A DNA stretch of 64,000 bases from a bacterium (GTDB lineage: Bacteria > Electryoneota > Electryoneia > Electryoneales > Electryoneaceae), in assembly GCA_020444425.1 (NCBI GenBank), contig JAHLLB010000001.1, forward strand, positions 186,001 to 250,000, given 5' to 3'. Below the pieces are notes generated by a model that saw only the letters and a list, made by a program, of their open reading frames with translations, ran no database searches and was not told where the DNA came from. A program made the position numbers and the translations under genes. Positions 19,801 to 29,151 of this stretch are shown piece by piece (within the stretch, counting starts at the first letter, position 1; each line of letters starts with the position of its first letter).

Positions 19801-20472
19801 CTCGTCACGCACGATCTCGCCGGTTTCCGGATCTTTCAGGTATTCCATCCGGAATTCGCGGTCGGCGTTGTCATCCATCTGCCAGTAGGATTCCTGGTCA
19901 GCGTTGGTAACATCCTTGCCGAAGTAGCCGTTCCATTTACCCGCCCAGCCCGGGTCATTCGTGTCCATTTCCCAGAGGATGTCGCGCGGGTCGTCGTATT
20001 GCTTGTCCGGCCAGAAGCTCGGCCACGTTTCCGGTTGGTGGCTCATCGCAACGAGGCCCGCTTCGCCCGGATCGTCCGAGGCTTGATCCGGCGGGGCGCC
20101 GAACCCCGGCAACGCTTCAAATCCCCAGTGGACACCGTTCGGACTGACATCGTCAGTCCCTCGCGGCGATCGGCAGGTGACAACGGAATGAATGATGTCG
20201 TTGGATGGGTGCGTGTACTCGACTCCGACGCAGATGGTCACGTCGCCGACGTACTCGTTGCCCGTGCCTAAGGGCCACTCACCTGAGATTTCACTCAGGT
20301 TACCGACGAGGCCGTAGTTATAGAAAATCGTCCGGACCTTGTTGCCGCTGTGGATGTTCTCATAGCTGTAGAGACGATTGCCCTTGTATTGCGGTGGCAC
20401 CTGCGCCAGGCTCACCGGCAGGATCGCCAGGACAAACAACAGCAGCAATCCCGTCACGAGTCGTTTGTTCAT
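16831..20472 (-). CDS. Large secreted protein with Ca-binding-like Asp-rich segments and FlgD/sorting-type C-terminus
   Basis: Signal peptide MNKRLVTGLLLLFVLAILPVSLAQ; DGIDNDGDWDPRTDDVG; C-term IKVYPNPYLAANV..IRIYTVRGELVDTIEHNES..YGIYVYHVDSPWGEHVGKFAVIK. Confidence 0.75.
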   Translation of the reverse strand: MNKRLVTGLLLLFVLAILPVSLAQVPPQYKGNRLYSYENIHSGNKVRTIFYNYGLVGNLSEISGEWPLGTGNEYVGDVTICVGVEYTHPSNDIIHSVVTCRSPRGTDDVSPNGVHWGFEALPGFGAPPDQASDDPGEAGLVAMSHQPETWPSFWPDKQYDDPRDILWEMDTNDPGWAGKWNGYFGKDVTNADQESYWQMDDNADREFRMEYLKDPETGEIVRDEENNPIEMIYYPTEDDTSRGGMGIRVAARGFQWSHFLAEDAIVWQYEITNISDYNYDKVAFGMVVGTLAGGRSDTDDDLAFFDPDNDITYSYDENNGPSRTNGWVPVNDDHDVGWIGYAFLESPGNEFDGIDNDGDYTGNAPILTEAQLREWSEDGIHRNPGSELVLIDYNTYERSVVTMPESGELEYDFRGQTRILYADSLLIEDGYNNFDDNFNGLIDERYVPPSDSVDQRLDHVGYAYIDYFTGAGLNDPMIDEARNDGIDNDGDWDPRTDDVGFDGQAGTQDQGEGNGQPDNGEPHFDKTDIDESDQIGLTSFDYFDIDSASELRLRNDNDMWNRMKPGNIDVVPGRAMDGDFMYGSGYFPLPSGNTQRFSTALFFGEDSVDVFLNKKTVQQIYDSNYNFARPPEKPTVTAVAGDGYVTLYWDDKAEFSEDPSQPVEDKFDFEGYKIYRATDPGFLENYIITDGLGRKVFHKPIEQFDLKDGKAGFFSTGDIGVSFYLGEDSGLQHVWTDSTVENGQQYYYAVTSYDFGNDSTGVFPAETSKYIFVDETGTVKTDQNTVVVTPSPTANGYKAPVEGSAEPIAGSADAFIHVEVVDPTLVLDNKDYEFTFSDPDSLRRAKRYTITRYGAQGGYKTVIRDGSLADRFNSKRVFDMYDTFLDSTYGAGDGLLNVESFFDVVETPVFEGLRAFMLLPRRPARFISAQSYWDLYNAVDEDSMLTYTMSPISYLVDNFVGDSTASDYRVTFYNEVVDTSMELHRGFFANWTAMPIYFKVENLTLGNEPLILFADKTAPEGGEINDGKINNKSEISLLDLYDADSDGDIDTVATWAILFQEVVNEERGLGHIYPPRGGDVLMLSQYNMIATEDVFNFDSESAKVDRDEVDLDRIKVYPNPYLAANVQEPSNPYSSGRGERRVTFNHLPKKCTIRIYTVRGELVDTIEHNESIFDGSENWDLRNQDGLDIAYGIYVYHVDSPWGEHVGKFAVIK

Positions 20473-20534
20473 CAATGTTATCCTCAGCTGAATCCGAGGG
20501 ATTCCCATGTCTGATCCGTTCACGGTTAACCCCC

Positions 20535-23384
20535 TCAGAAGGAAAACTTGAAGCCAATTCGCACTTCACGCGGCCGGCTGTAGTACTGCGGCCGGTTGTA
20601 CACTTCGTCCAGCGTATTGATGGACGGCTCTTCGGACGGCAGGTTCTGGTAGTATTCCTGCGTGTACGTCGCCCGTCCGGTGTCGGTGAACACGTCGTTT
20701 TCGTTCAAGCGGTCGAACACGTTGCGTACCATCAGTTCGACACTGGCCGTGATGCCGGTTCCCTCGAACCACGGCAGGTAGTAGAACGCGTTCAGGTCGA
20801 CATTGAAGTAGTCCGGCTTGCGGGCGTCGTTTTCGAAGGAGATTTCGACGTCCGCTTCTGTAGCCAGGTTTCTTGAGGTGTACGGCAGGCCCGAACCGTA
20901 GTAGGCGATCAGTGACGCACCCCAGATCCTTGGCTGGAAGTAGTTGAACGTCATGTTGATCGTGTGACGGCGGTCCCAGTCCAGCGGCAGCAGTTGCTTG
21001 ATCGGTTCCTGGTCGCTTTTCTGCGCATTGAAGGCGTCCTGCGGGTCGGACGCGTTGCCTTCCGCGATCTGGTAGGTGTAGTTCAACTGCCCGGAGAAGC
21101 CGTTGGCGTAGCGTTTATCCAGCGACAGCACGATCCCCTTGACCTCGCCGAAGTCACGGTTGGTGTACTGGATGTACTTGGTGCCGGCGTCGTAGGTACT
21201 GATGATCCGGTCGGAGCTGACCAGGTTTCGGATATCGCGCTGGTACAGGCTCAGGCCCATCGACATGTCGTCGGTGATTCCCTGCTGCAGGCCGAACTCG
21301 TAGGAGATCGTCTTCTCTGCTTCGAGATCCGGATTGCCCATCAACGTACCGGTAGAGGAATTCGGATCCAGCTCCCATTCGGGGTTGGTGTACAGGTACT
21401 CGTAGCGGGGACGCTGGAAGAAGTGACCATACGCGAAGTGCAGCACGCCGGTCGGGCTGATCGGGTAGGCAACACCCAGTCGTGGTGACACCTGGTATTT
21501 CGCTGTTGCGTCATCCCACCAGTACGTGTGACGCGTCTTCAGCGGGTCATTGGCGTGACTTTCCAACAGCGGCGAATAGATGTTCGGATCGGCCGGATCT
21601 GCGAGGATCCTGGCGTCCGGATCGAAGTAGTCGAGACGGACACCCGCGTTCACGATGAAGTTCTTGAACTCGATCTTGTCCTGGACATACACCGCCCCCT
21701 CGAACGGGTTGTTGAAATACTCATCGTGATCGAGGGTTGACGGGTCGCGGATGAAGAACTCGGAAGACGTTTCATCCTTGGGATCGAGACTGGCAAGGGT
21801 AAACTGCTTGTAGTGGATGGTGTTGAAGTTTGCGCTTACACCGGCGACCACATAGTGTACACGGTTAGCTTGCCAGTTCAGCTTGATGGTGCCGTTGTGC
21901 GTGTCGGTAAAGCGGCGGAAGTGTTCATTGTTGGTTCCGCCCATCTTCAGTGTCACACCGGGGCTGAGGTCAGAGAAGAACGAACTGACATAGCGTTCGT
22001 CGTACGGATCTTCAAACGTATAGTGGTAGTATTCCTTGAAGGTGTTTGAATACCCGGTTTCGATGAACGCCGCCTGGCTCAGCGCCCATGTGGCGCGCAG
22101 CATGTTGGTCCGGCCACGGGAGAACCGTTGCAGAATACCTTCCGGAACGTACCGCCAGTCGTTGTCGTAGTCCTTGTAGTTCCGGTCGTCCCACAGGCTG
22201 GAGTAGTTCAGCTTGATGTTGTCGGTCAGCTGGTAGGTCAGCTTTCCATACAGGTAGAGGTTCCGGTCGGGGTTCATTTCCACCGCGTCCCCGTCGCCGA
22301 AAATCGGGATCACGCCGACCGCGTCGTACACTTCCTGCGCACGGAGGGTATCGTAGTCTTCGGGAAAGGCATCCGGGAATTCACGGAAGACTTCGCCGAT
22401 ATCGAGGTCGGGGCGCACGACTGTCCCGTTGTCGGTTACCGCGTAGTGCTCCAGCCCCCAGCGCCGCTGGCCGTAATACCAGCCGGAGTTATCATCCATG
22501 CGGCCGTTGAGGAAGAAGGTCAGCTTGTCGTTGGTGTACGGCACCGGCCCGGACAAACTTCCTTCGTAGTCCTGGATCGCCATCGGACTGATATCGTCGA
22601 TGTTGTAGAACACATCGTCATGGGTCGAGAGGTAGTCACCATAGCGCGTGATCACCTGCCCGCCGTAGTCGCTGCCACCTTCCCGGGTGATCAGGTTGAC
22701 CACACCGGACATCGCCTGTCCGTATTCGGCGTTGAACGTACCGGAGATGACCTGCAACTCCTGCACCGCGCCCTGGTTCAACGTGGTCGCCTGGGAGTTG
22801 TCGTACGCGTCCTGCACCGGGATACCATCGACCAGGTACACTACTTCGCCTGAACGTCCCCCACGGAAGTGTCCATCGACCACACCGGCCTGCAGGTTAA
22901 CCGCTTCCTGCACTCGCGTGATCGGCATCGCTTCCAGGTCTTCGGCGCCAACAGAGGCCGTCGAGAACGTCCGGTCCATCTCGATAATCGGCTTCTCTGC
23001 CACGATCGTCACTTCTTCGCCCATGAAGGCGGACGGGTCCAGCTCGACGTCCAGCGTCGTCGTCTTGTCCACGTTCACCTCGACGCCGGTGATCGTCTTC
23101 GTCGCATACCCCAGCGACGAGACCACGATCGAATAGGAATCCGGCATCAGGTTGATGATGTAGTACTGGCCGTCCAGGTCGGTCGCCGCACCACGGGGCG
23201 TACCATCTACCAGCACGTTCGCCGCCGCGATCGGTTCACCGGTCGACGCATCCCGCACCACACCCATGATCTTACCAGTCGTACCGGCAAGAACGGAGAC
23301 AGGCAGCAGAAAGACGGCGAACAGGAGTGTGGAAAAGACCAGGTACAACGGAACAGAACAGGATCGAAGGTTCATGAGCGTCAC
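20535..23384 (-). CDS. TonB-dependent receptor with N-terminal carboxypeptidase-regulatory-like domain
   Basis: GKIMGVVRDASTGEPIAAANVLVDGTPRGAATDLDGQYYI; TRVQEAVNLQAGVVDGHFRGGRSGEVVYLVDGIPVQDAYD; terminal aromatic strand REVRIGFKFSF. Confidence 0.9.
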   Translation of the reverse strand: MTLMNLRSCSVPLYLVFSTLLFAVFLLPVSVLAGTTGKIMGVVRDASTGEPIAAANVLVDGTPRGAATDLDGQYYIINLMPDSYSIVVSSLGYATKTITGVEVNVDKTTTLDVELDPSAFMGEEVTIVAEKPIIEMDRTFSTASVGAEDLEAMPITRVQEAVNLQAGVVDGHFRGGRSGEVVYLVDGIPVQDAYDNSQATTLNQGAVQELQVISGTFNAEYGQAMSGVVNLITREGGSDYGGQVITRYGDYLSTHDDVFYNIDDISPMAIQDYEGSLSGPVPYTNDKLTFFLNGRMDDNSGWYYGQRRWGLEHYAVTDNGTVVRPDLDIGEVFREFPDAFPEDYDTLRAQEVYDAVGVIPIFGDGDAVEMNPDRNLYLYGKLTYQLTDNIKLNYSSLWDDRNYKDYDNDWRYVPEGILQRFSRGRTNMLRATWALSQAAFIETGYSNTFKEYYHYTFEDPYDERYVSSFFSDLSPGVTLKMGGTNNEHFRRFTDTHNGTIKLNWQANRVHYVVAGVSANFNTIHYKQFTLASLDPKDETSSEFFIRDPSTLDHDEYFNNPFEGAVYVQDKIEFKNFIVNAGVRLDYFDPDARILADPADPNIYSPLLESHANDPLKTRHTYWWDDATAKYQVSPRLGVAYPISPTGVLHFAYGHFFQRPRYEYLYTNPEWELDPNSSTGTLMGNPDLEAEKTISYEFGLQQGITDDMSMGLSLYQRDIRNLVSSDRIISTYDAGTKYIQYTNRDFGEVKGIVLSLDKRYANGFSGQLNYTYQIAEGNASDPQDAFNAQKSDQEPIKQLLPLDWDRRHTINMTFNYFQPRIWGASLIAYYGSGLPYTSRNLATEADVEISFENDARKPDYFNVDLNAFYYLPWFEGTGITASVELMVRNVFDRLNENDVFTDTGRATYTQEYYQNLPSEEPSINTLDEVYNRPQYYSRPREVRIGFKFSF

Positions 23385-23969
23385 CTTGGATAATCCGTCT
23401 ACAACCGCATCTCAGCCCTGCAGATCGTACGATTCCTCACTGCACACAACAGTCCCGCCGGGATACGACTTATCCCGCGCGATCTTTCAGGGTGCTGGTT
23501 GACGTAATCGGCTTGGGCACGGTGGCAGGCCGTGGTGTCACTGATCGTGCTTGTACGTGCCCGGGATACCGCCGGTCCCGCGATCGGCGGAGTGGTGTTC
23601 GTTGAGGGTGAATGGCGGACGTGATGGTCTTGTAAACCCGCGCTATGATACCCGGCCGTCTCCAACGTACCTCTTGCACACGCCCTGTCTTCACCCAAAA
23701 CGGCCAAGTCGTATAAAAGTATTGTGTTCTTTTGGTCCTACGCAACGCTTGGCTCGCTTTTTCACGTGGAAATGGGTCTCTTTTTGAGTAAAATGGGAGC
23801 AAACCGCTGTGAAGACTCCGTCATATACGAAAAACACGAAGTGACTTCACCATGCAAAACGTACGTTCCACCAGATTTGTCGCTTGGATGAAGAAACAGA
23901 CAGAAGGTAACTGATGTTATTGTCTTACTGAGCCCGCCGCATCCAGCCGTTTTTAGTCGTCCTTACGAA

Positions 23970-24002
23970 AAAGCGCTCCTCCGAAATCTGGAGGAGCGCT
24001 TT
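23970..24002. terminator. Strong, nearly bidirectional intrinsic terminator after the 595-aa lipoprotein gene
   Basis: AAAGCGCTCCTCC-GAAATCT-GGAGGAGCGCTTT, 13-bp perfect stem. Confidence 0.85.
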
Positions 24003-24027
24003 ACCGTGTGCGTAACAATCAGGTGCG

Positions 24028-25767
24028 TCAGTTCTTCGCGCTGGTGGTCCAGTCGGCGATCCAGTTGAAACCGTCGCCCATGCCACCGATGTACTGCGCC
24101 TGATCGAACCATGCATCCATGGTGGTCGGATCCATCGCGTTGCCGGCGTCCAGCAGGATCGAACCGGCATTCGGGGTGAAGTTCGGCGCGTCCGTGTTCG
24201 CGGCATCCATCAGATCCGGATCGGTGCCGAACCAGTTGTTGGTCATCATGTCGCTGATGAAGTCTTCTTCGTCAATGCTGTCATCATCGTCCGACCAGTC
24301 GAGGCCGTCCTTGTCGATGGCGTTGTTAAAGAAGACGGTGTAGTCAACAACGAGGTCACCGTTCTCGGCGTTGTCCCACGTTGCGTCCTGGTCGATATCG
24401 ATACCGAATTCGCCGAAGTTCATCACGACGGCGTTGTAGATGTAGGCGCCGGTACCTTCACGCAACAGCATGCCAAGGTCGGATTCGCCGTTCCCATTGC
24501 CCGCACCGATCAGGGTAAGGTTTGAGATCATCGGCATCGACATCGGCGTGGCGGCGTTGTCGTCCGCGTTGCCGTCTGCTTCGATGCCCTGGTCTGCGTC
24601 GTCGGCGTACTGCTGGCAGATCCAGTACTGGCCCATGCCACGCCAGCCGTCGGTCCAGTCAAACTGGTCGTCCGCGCAGCCAGTGATGAATACATGCTTC
24701 GCGCTGGCGGTGCCGCCGAAGAACTCGATACCGTCGTCCTTGTTCATGTGAACCTGGACGTAGTCGATTTCTGTGCCGCTGCCGACGCCCTGCAACGCGA
24801 GACCGTTCAGCTCGTTGTCCGGGCTGATTTCACGGCCGGCGAACTCGATGCGCACATACTTGACGATGCCGGAATCGTCGGCGTCGTTCGTGCCACCATA
24901 TACGCCGGTGTCGCCTTCGCCGTAGGCCTCGGCCCCGGAGTTCAGCGTCGCTTCACCGTTGATGATCACGCCACCCCAGTCACCACGTCCACGGCTGCCT
25001 TCCGCCTTGTCGGAGGTGAATACGATCGGGGCATTGGCGGTGCCTTCGGCCTCAATGCGGCCGCTGCGGCGGATGACCAGCATACCTTCCGTGGCGGACT
25101 CACCGTAGATGGTCACATTCGGCGGGATGCTGAGCGTAACTTCCGTCGCGTTCGGGTCGTCGCTGCCGACGAACACACCACCACGCAGGAGGTAGGTGTT
25201 TCCGGAGATCAGGGTCATATCGGTCGAGATCACACCTTCCAGGATTTGGTCCACGGACTTCGCTTCGGCGAACGGGGTGAAGGAACGCACCTCGGACCAA
25301 CCGGTTTCGCTGCCGTCATCCCAGACGGTCGCGACACGCCAGTAGTAGGTGTTGCCCACGACCCACTTGTTGACCTGCGGCTCGTAGTAGTCGTACAACA
25401 ACACTTCGTCTTCGTCGCCATCGTCGTCGACGTCATCTTCGTCAACGAAGCTCATCTGGTAGAAGTCCTCGACCAGGGTGGTGACGCCGAAACCGTTGTC
25501 CGGGGCGATCTGGACACGGTAGCCGTCCGCCATGTCAACCGGCTCCCAATCGAGCGTGAAAGAAACGCCCATGTCGGACAGGTCTTTCAGGTCGATGTCC
25601 GCGCCGTCTGCCGGGGCAATCAGTTCCGGAGCGTCTTCGTCGACCGTCGGTCCGACGGGACCATCATCATCATCATCGTCGCTGCAGCCAGCGAACGCGA
25701 AAATCATCAGGCCGAGTGCCAGGATGGCGGTCAGCCAGCTCATGCGGGTAAATGTCCCACGAAACAT
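24028..25767 (-). CDS. Lipoprotein with Fn3-like domain and beta-helix-like C-terminal region, paired with a TonB receptor
   Basis: MFRGTFTRMSWLTAILALGLMIFAFAGC lipobox; VGPTVDEDAPELIAPADGADI..DGYRVQIAPDNGFG; GNTYLLRGGVFVGSD..PPNVTIYGES..GRIEAEGTANAPIVFTSDK..DWGGVIING. Confidence 0.7.
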   Translation of the reverse strand: MFRGTFTRMSWLTAILALGLMIFAFAGCSDDDDDDGPVGPTVDEDAPELIAPADGADIDLKDLSDMGVSFTLDWEPVDMADGYRVQIAPDNGFGVTTLVEDFYQMSFVDEDDVDDDGDEDEVLLYDYYEPQVNKWVVGNTYYWRVATVWDDGSETGWSEVRSFTPFAEAKSVDQILEGVISTDMTLISGNTYLLRGGVFVGSDDPNATEVTLSIPPNVTIYGESATEGMLVIRRSGRIEAEGTANAPIVFTSDKAEGSRGRGDWGGVIINGEATLNSGAEAYGEGDTGVYGGTNDADDSGIVKYVRIEFAGREISPDNELNGLALQGVGSGTEIDYVQVHMNKDDGIEFFGGTASAKHVFITGCADDQFDWTDGWRGMGQYWICQQYADDADQGIEADGNADDNAATPMSMPMISNLTLIGAGNGNGESDLGMLLREGTGAYIYNAVVMNFGEFGIDIDQDATWDNAENGDLVVDYTVFFNNAIDKDGLDWSDDDDSIDEEDFISDMMTNNWFGTDPDLMDAANTDAPNFTPNAGSILLDAGNAMDPTTMDAWFDQAQYIGGMGDGFNWIADWTTSAKN

Positions 25768-25881
25768 CGTCTTTCTCCTCTTCAGTCTCTTTAGATCCGT
25801 GCGTACGGATCCCATATCCGTTCAAGACGAACTGTCGTTGACTAGTGTTAGTTTGTTGTGAACTCTGGGTTCAGTTCTCGC

Positions 25882-28689
25882 TTAGCGTGTGTAGGTTACG
25901 CCCACTGACCAGGTGCGTCCGCGCTTGTACGTTTCGGTGATTTCACCACCCTGGGTGAATTCGTAATCGCTGTCCAGCATGTTCTTTGCAGCGAACTTCA
26001 CCGCGAACTGCCGTCCAAGCGGTTGACGCGCGGTCAGGTCGACGTCGTGCCGGGAGGACTCCTTCACATCAGGCAGCCCGTTCGCGCCGGCGTTCGCAAT
26101 GCGTTCGCCGAACGTGTTGTAGAACAGGTTGAGTTGTGTGCCATAATCCGGATGGATGTAGCTCAAGCCGAAGTTGGCCAGGTAGGGGGACTGGCCGACC
26201 AACGGACGGTTGGCCGAGGTCTGGATCTGACCGGCACCGGAACCGACTTCGACTTCCGATTCGATCAGTGACAGGTTCGAGGTCACAGTCAGCGTGCGCA
26301 ACTGATCATGCAGGATACCGAGGTTCTGCCGAATCTCGAACTCGACACCGTAGTTGGTCGCGCCAATGGCGTTGACATACGATTTGCGCGGCTGCGCGGT
26401 GTTCTCGATGATCATCTCGATCGGACTGTCGAAATCCTTGACGAACGCACTCACCGCGATCAGGTCGGCGACACCGTGGACCATCTCCCAGCGCAGGTCG
26501 TAGTTGCGAATCAGGGCCCGGTCAAGATCCGGATTACCGACGACCGAATAATCGCCGATGAAATCGGTGAATTCGAACTCGGACAGCTCGCGGAAGTCCG
26601 GGCGGGACACTGTCTGGCTCGCCGCGAAGCGCAGGTTCATCCGCTGGCGCAGCGTGTAACGCATGCTGATCGCCGGCAGGACGTCACCGGTCGTCAGGTC
26701 GGACTTCGTCGGCGGGTTGTTCGAAATATAGGGGGTGAACGATTCGACCTTCTGTTCCGAATGCTCGTAGCGTGCGCCACCGGTAACAAACAGACGGCTG
26801 GTCACCGGCATCTCCGCCATCAGGTAGCCAGCGTAGAGTTGCTGCTTAGCGGTGTAACTGTCGGTGGGACGGGTGTACTCGGCAAGACGCCAACCACCGG
26901 CGTTGATGTTTTCCTCGGCGAACAGCACTTCCGGTTCCTGTGAGAGGAAGTCGGAATTGTTGAAGTTTACGTTCTCCGACGCCGCCTGCGTCATCTCGAA
27001 CTCGTAGCGGTGATAGTCCGAAATGCGGTCCTTGTACATGCCGGACCCACCGGTCTTCAGCTCGAGGGAGCTGGTCCGGCCCAGCGGCTTGAACGTCCAG
27101 TCCAGGCCACCGCTGTACGTATCATCGCGCAGATCGTTGAAGATGCGGCTGCCGGAATAGGTTTCGTCGGCAAATTCAAAGATGCCGCCGCCGGTGTCTT
27201 CGTATTGGGTTTCGCGCGTGTCCGGTTCGTAGCGGGTGCCACGGCTGTACGTCGCCTGCCAGTTGAAGGTGGACGACATCAGATCCGGGGCTGCGATGTT
27301 GCCGAAGAGCTGGTTGGTCAACGTTTGCTCAGCAACAAACCGCAATCGGGTGGAACGGATATCCGTGCCACGGTCATCATTATACCCACCGAAGGTGCGA
27401 ACCTCATCGCTCACGTCACGGCTGTAGAGCATGTTGAAGTTGATGCTGTTCAGGTCGCTGAGGTACCAGCGCATTGCAGCCATCGACCCGAGGCCGACCG
27501 ACTGGGTGTAGCTTTTGTACGCGTAATCGTGCCACAATTTGACAGTGCCCGGTGTGTTGCCGCCGGTGAAGATGTTCTTGTCACCGTCAATGAAGCTGCT
27601 GCCCTTGGAATACAGACCCGAGACCATGAACCCGAACGGCTTGCCGGCGAGCTGGGTCTGGTTGCCGATGGACACGGAGTAGTTCATGTTCGGCATCGCC
27701 TGCATATCGGTGGGCGACCAGTTGTTGTCGAACGACTTGCCGAATTCGGCGACTTCGTTCGGATCGTACCCGCCTTCGCTGAACTGTCCCGACTCGGTGA
27801 TTTTCTGAGCGGCATTGGCGACAATGTCCGGCAACGCGCGGCTACCATCGTCAAAGCCGATCCAATCCAGATTTCCACCCTGGTACGACTTGAAATCGTT
27901 GAACGTCGTCGCGGTGTTGTAGCTGAACGAACTCGAACCGGTCACCTGCAGGTTTTTCGGCAGCGAAAGCGTGCTCATGTTGACCACGCCGCCCGCGAAC
28001 TCGCCGTTCTGATCCGGCAGGAACGATTTGCTGATCGTGACCTGATCCATCAGGTTGGACGGGAACAATTCGAGCGACACCGCGCTGCGGTTCGGTTCGG
28101 TGCCGGAAATGGCGGCGTTGTTCAGCGTGACCTTGGAATAGCGCACACCCAGACCACGCACGATCGGATCGCCCTTATCAACGGAAACACCCGTTGCACG
28201 GCGGACGACATTCGCGACATCCGGGTCCGGCAGCTTTTTCAGAACCTCTTTTGAAACGGCGTCGGTGATTGACGCTTCCTGCAGCCGTTCTTCCAACTCC
28301 CGTTCCTGGCTGCCCTGCTCGGAACCGGCGGTAAAGGTTACCGTTTCCAGCGTAACACTCGACGCGGTCAACGCCACCTCGAGGTTGTACGCGTGTTCAT
28401 CGCTGACGTCTATCTGCGGTACGACCTTCATGTCGTAGCCGAGCATCGTGATCTTCGCGGAATATTGACCGGGGGCGACGTTGAAGATGACGAACATGCC
28501 ATCCAGATCGGTCGCCGCGCCGCGCGCCGTGCCTTCCAGCACGATGTTCGCGCCGGTCAAGGGTTGACCCGTTTCCACATCGGTGATGACACCACGGACT
28601 GTGCCCGCGACTGCGGCGTTTCCAGCAACCAGCACCAGCAACGCCACCATCAGCAAACCAGCGAAACGCTTCAACTCGGTATATCGCAT
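25882..28689 (-). CDS. TonB-dependent receptor
   Basis: GTVRGVITDVETGQPLTGANIVLEGTARGAATDLDGMFVIFNVAPGQYSAKITMLGYD; plug VANVVRRATGVSVDKGDPIVRGLGVRYSKVTLNNAAI; start set at ATG 28689. Confidence 0.9.
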   Translation of the reverse strand: MRYTELKRFAGLLMVALLVLVAGNAAVAGTVRGVITDVETGQPLTGANIVLEGTARGAATDLDGMFVIFNVAPGQYSAKITMLGYDMKVVPQIDVSDEHAYNLEVALTASSVTLETVTFTAGSEQGSQERELEERLQEASITDAVSKEVLKKLPDPDVANVVRRATGVSVDKGDPIVRGLGVRYSKVTLNNAAISGTEPNRSAVSLELFPSNLMDQVTISKSFLPDQNGEFAGGVVNMSTLSLPKNLQVTGSSSFSYNTATTFNDFKSYQGGNLDWIGFDDGSRALPDIVANAAQKITESGQFSEGGYDPNEVAEFGKSFDNNWSPTDMQAMPNMNYSVSIGNQTQLAGKPFGFMVSGLYSKGSSFIDGDKNIFTGGNTPGTVKLWHDYAYKSYTQSVGLGSMAAMRWYLSDLNSINFNMLYSRDVSDEVRTFGGYNDDRGTDIRSTRLRFVAEQTLTNQLFGNIAAPDLMSSTFNWQATYSRGTRYEPDTRETQYEDTGGGIFEFADETYSGSRIFNDLRDDTYSGGLDWTFKPLGRTSSLELKTGGSGMYKDRISDYHRYEFEMTQAASENVNFNNSDFLSQEPEVLFAEENINAGGWRLAEYTRPTDSYTAKQQLYAGYLMAEMPVTSRLFVTGGARYEHSEQKVESFTPYISNNPPTKSDLTTGDVLPAISMRYTLRQRMNLRFAASQTVSRPDFRELSEFEFTDFIGDYSVVGNPDLDRALIRNYDLRWEMVHGVADLIAVSAFVKDFDSPIEMIIENTAQPRKSYVNAIGATNYGVEFEIRQNLGILHDQLRTLTVTSNLSLIESEVEVGSGAGQIQTSANRPLVGQSPYLANFGLSYIHPDYGTQLNLFYNTFGERIANAGANGLPDVKESSRHDVDLTARQPLGRQFAVKFAAKNMLDSDYEFTQGGEITETYKRGRTWSVGVTYTR

Positions 28690-29151
28690 ATCTGTTTCCC
28701 AACCTTCATGTCGGTTCAAAAACGTTTTCAACGATCAGGCAAACGAAACTCTAATCGTTTCGTAATCTTTTCGTATCCAAAATCAAATGATTTCGGATGA
28801 AGGGTTAGTAAGTATCGTTCTCAGCCTTTAAACACTGTCAGAACGCGTGTACTTGCTTGGGCTGAAAACCACGCTGTCGCTTGAAAAATCCATCGTTTGA
28901 GTGGGTAGTTAGCGGGCGATTGATACGATTCGGTTGGGAAGTTGTTAGAGTTTGGTTAACACCTCCTGACGACCTAACCTATTGTTATTAAACACTCTAT
29001 TGACGAGACCTCCAGAGACCTCAGCCTTTTCAGTCGCCAATCAAGAGAAGTGAACTCACAATTCAGCTGGCTGGCTGCGAGCACGGGAAGGGTGTGAATT
29101 GTTAGCGCAAGTGCGTTTGGTGAGTGCTTGAATCTGCCGATTGGGATCTGC

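Noticed and set aside
27010-28254. 414-aa plus-strand ORF (and others such as 2687..3784, 14594..15607, 24694..25794)
   Set aside because: Antisense shadows of well-supported minus-strand genes in GC-rich DNA.
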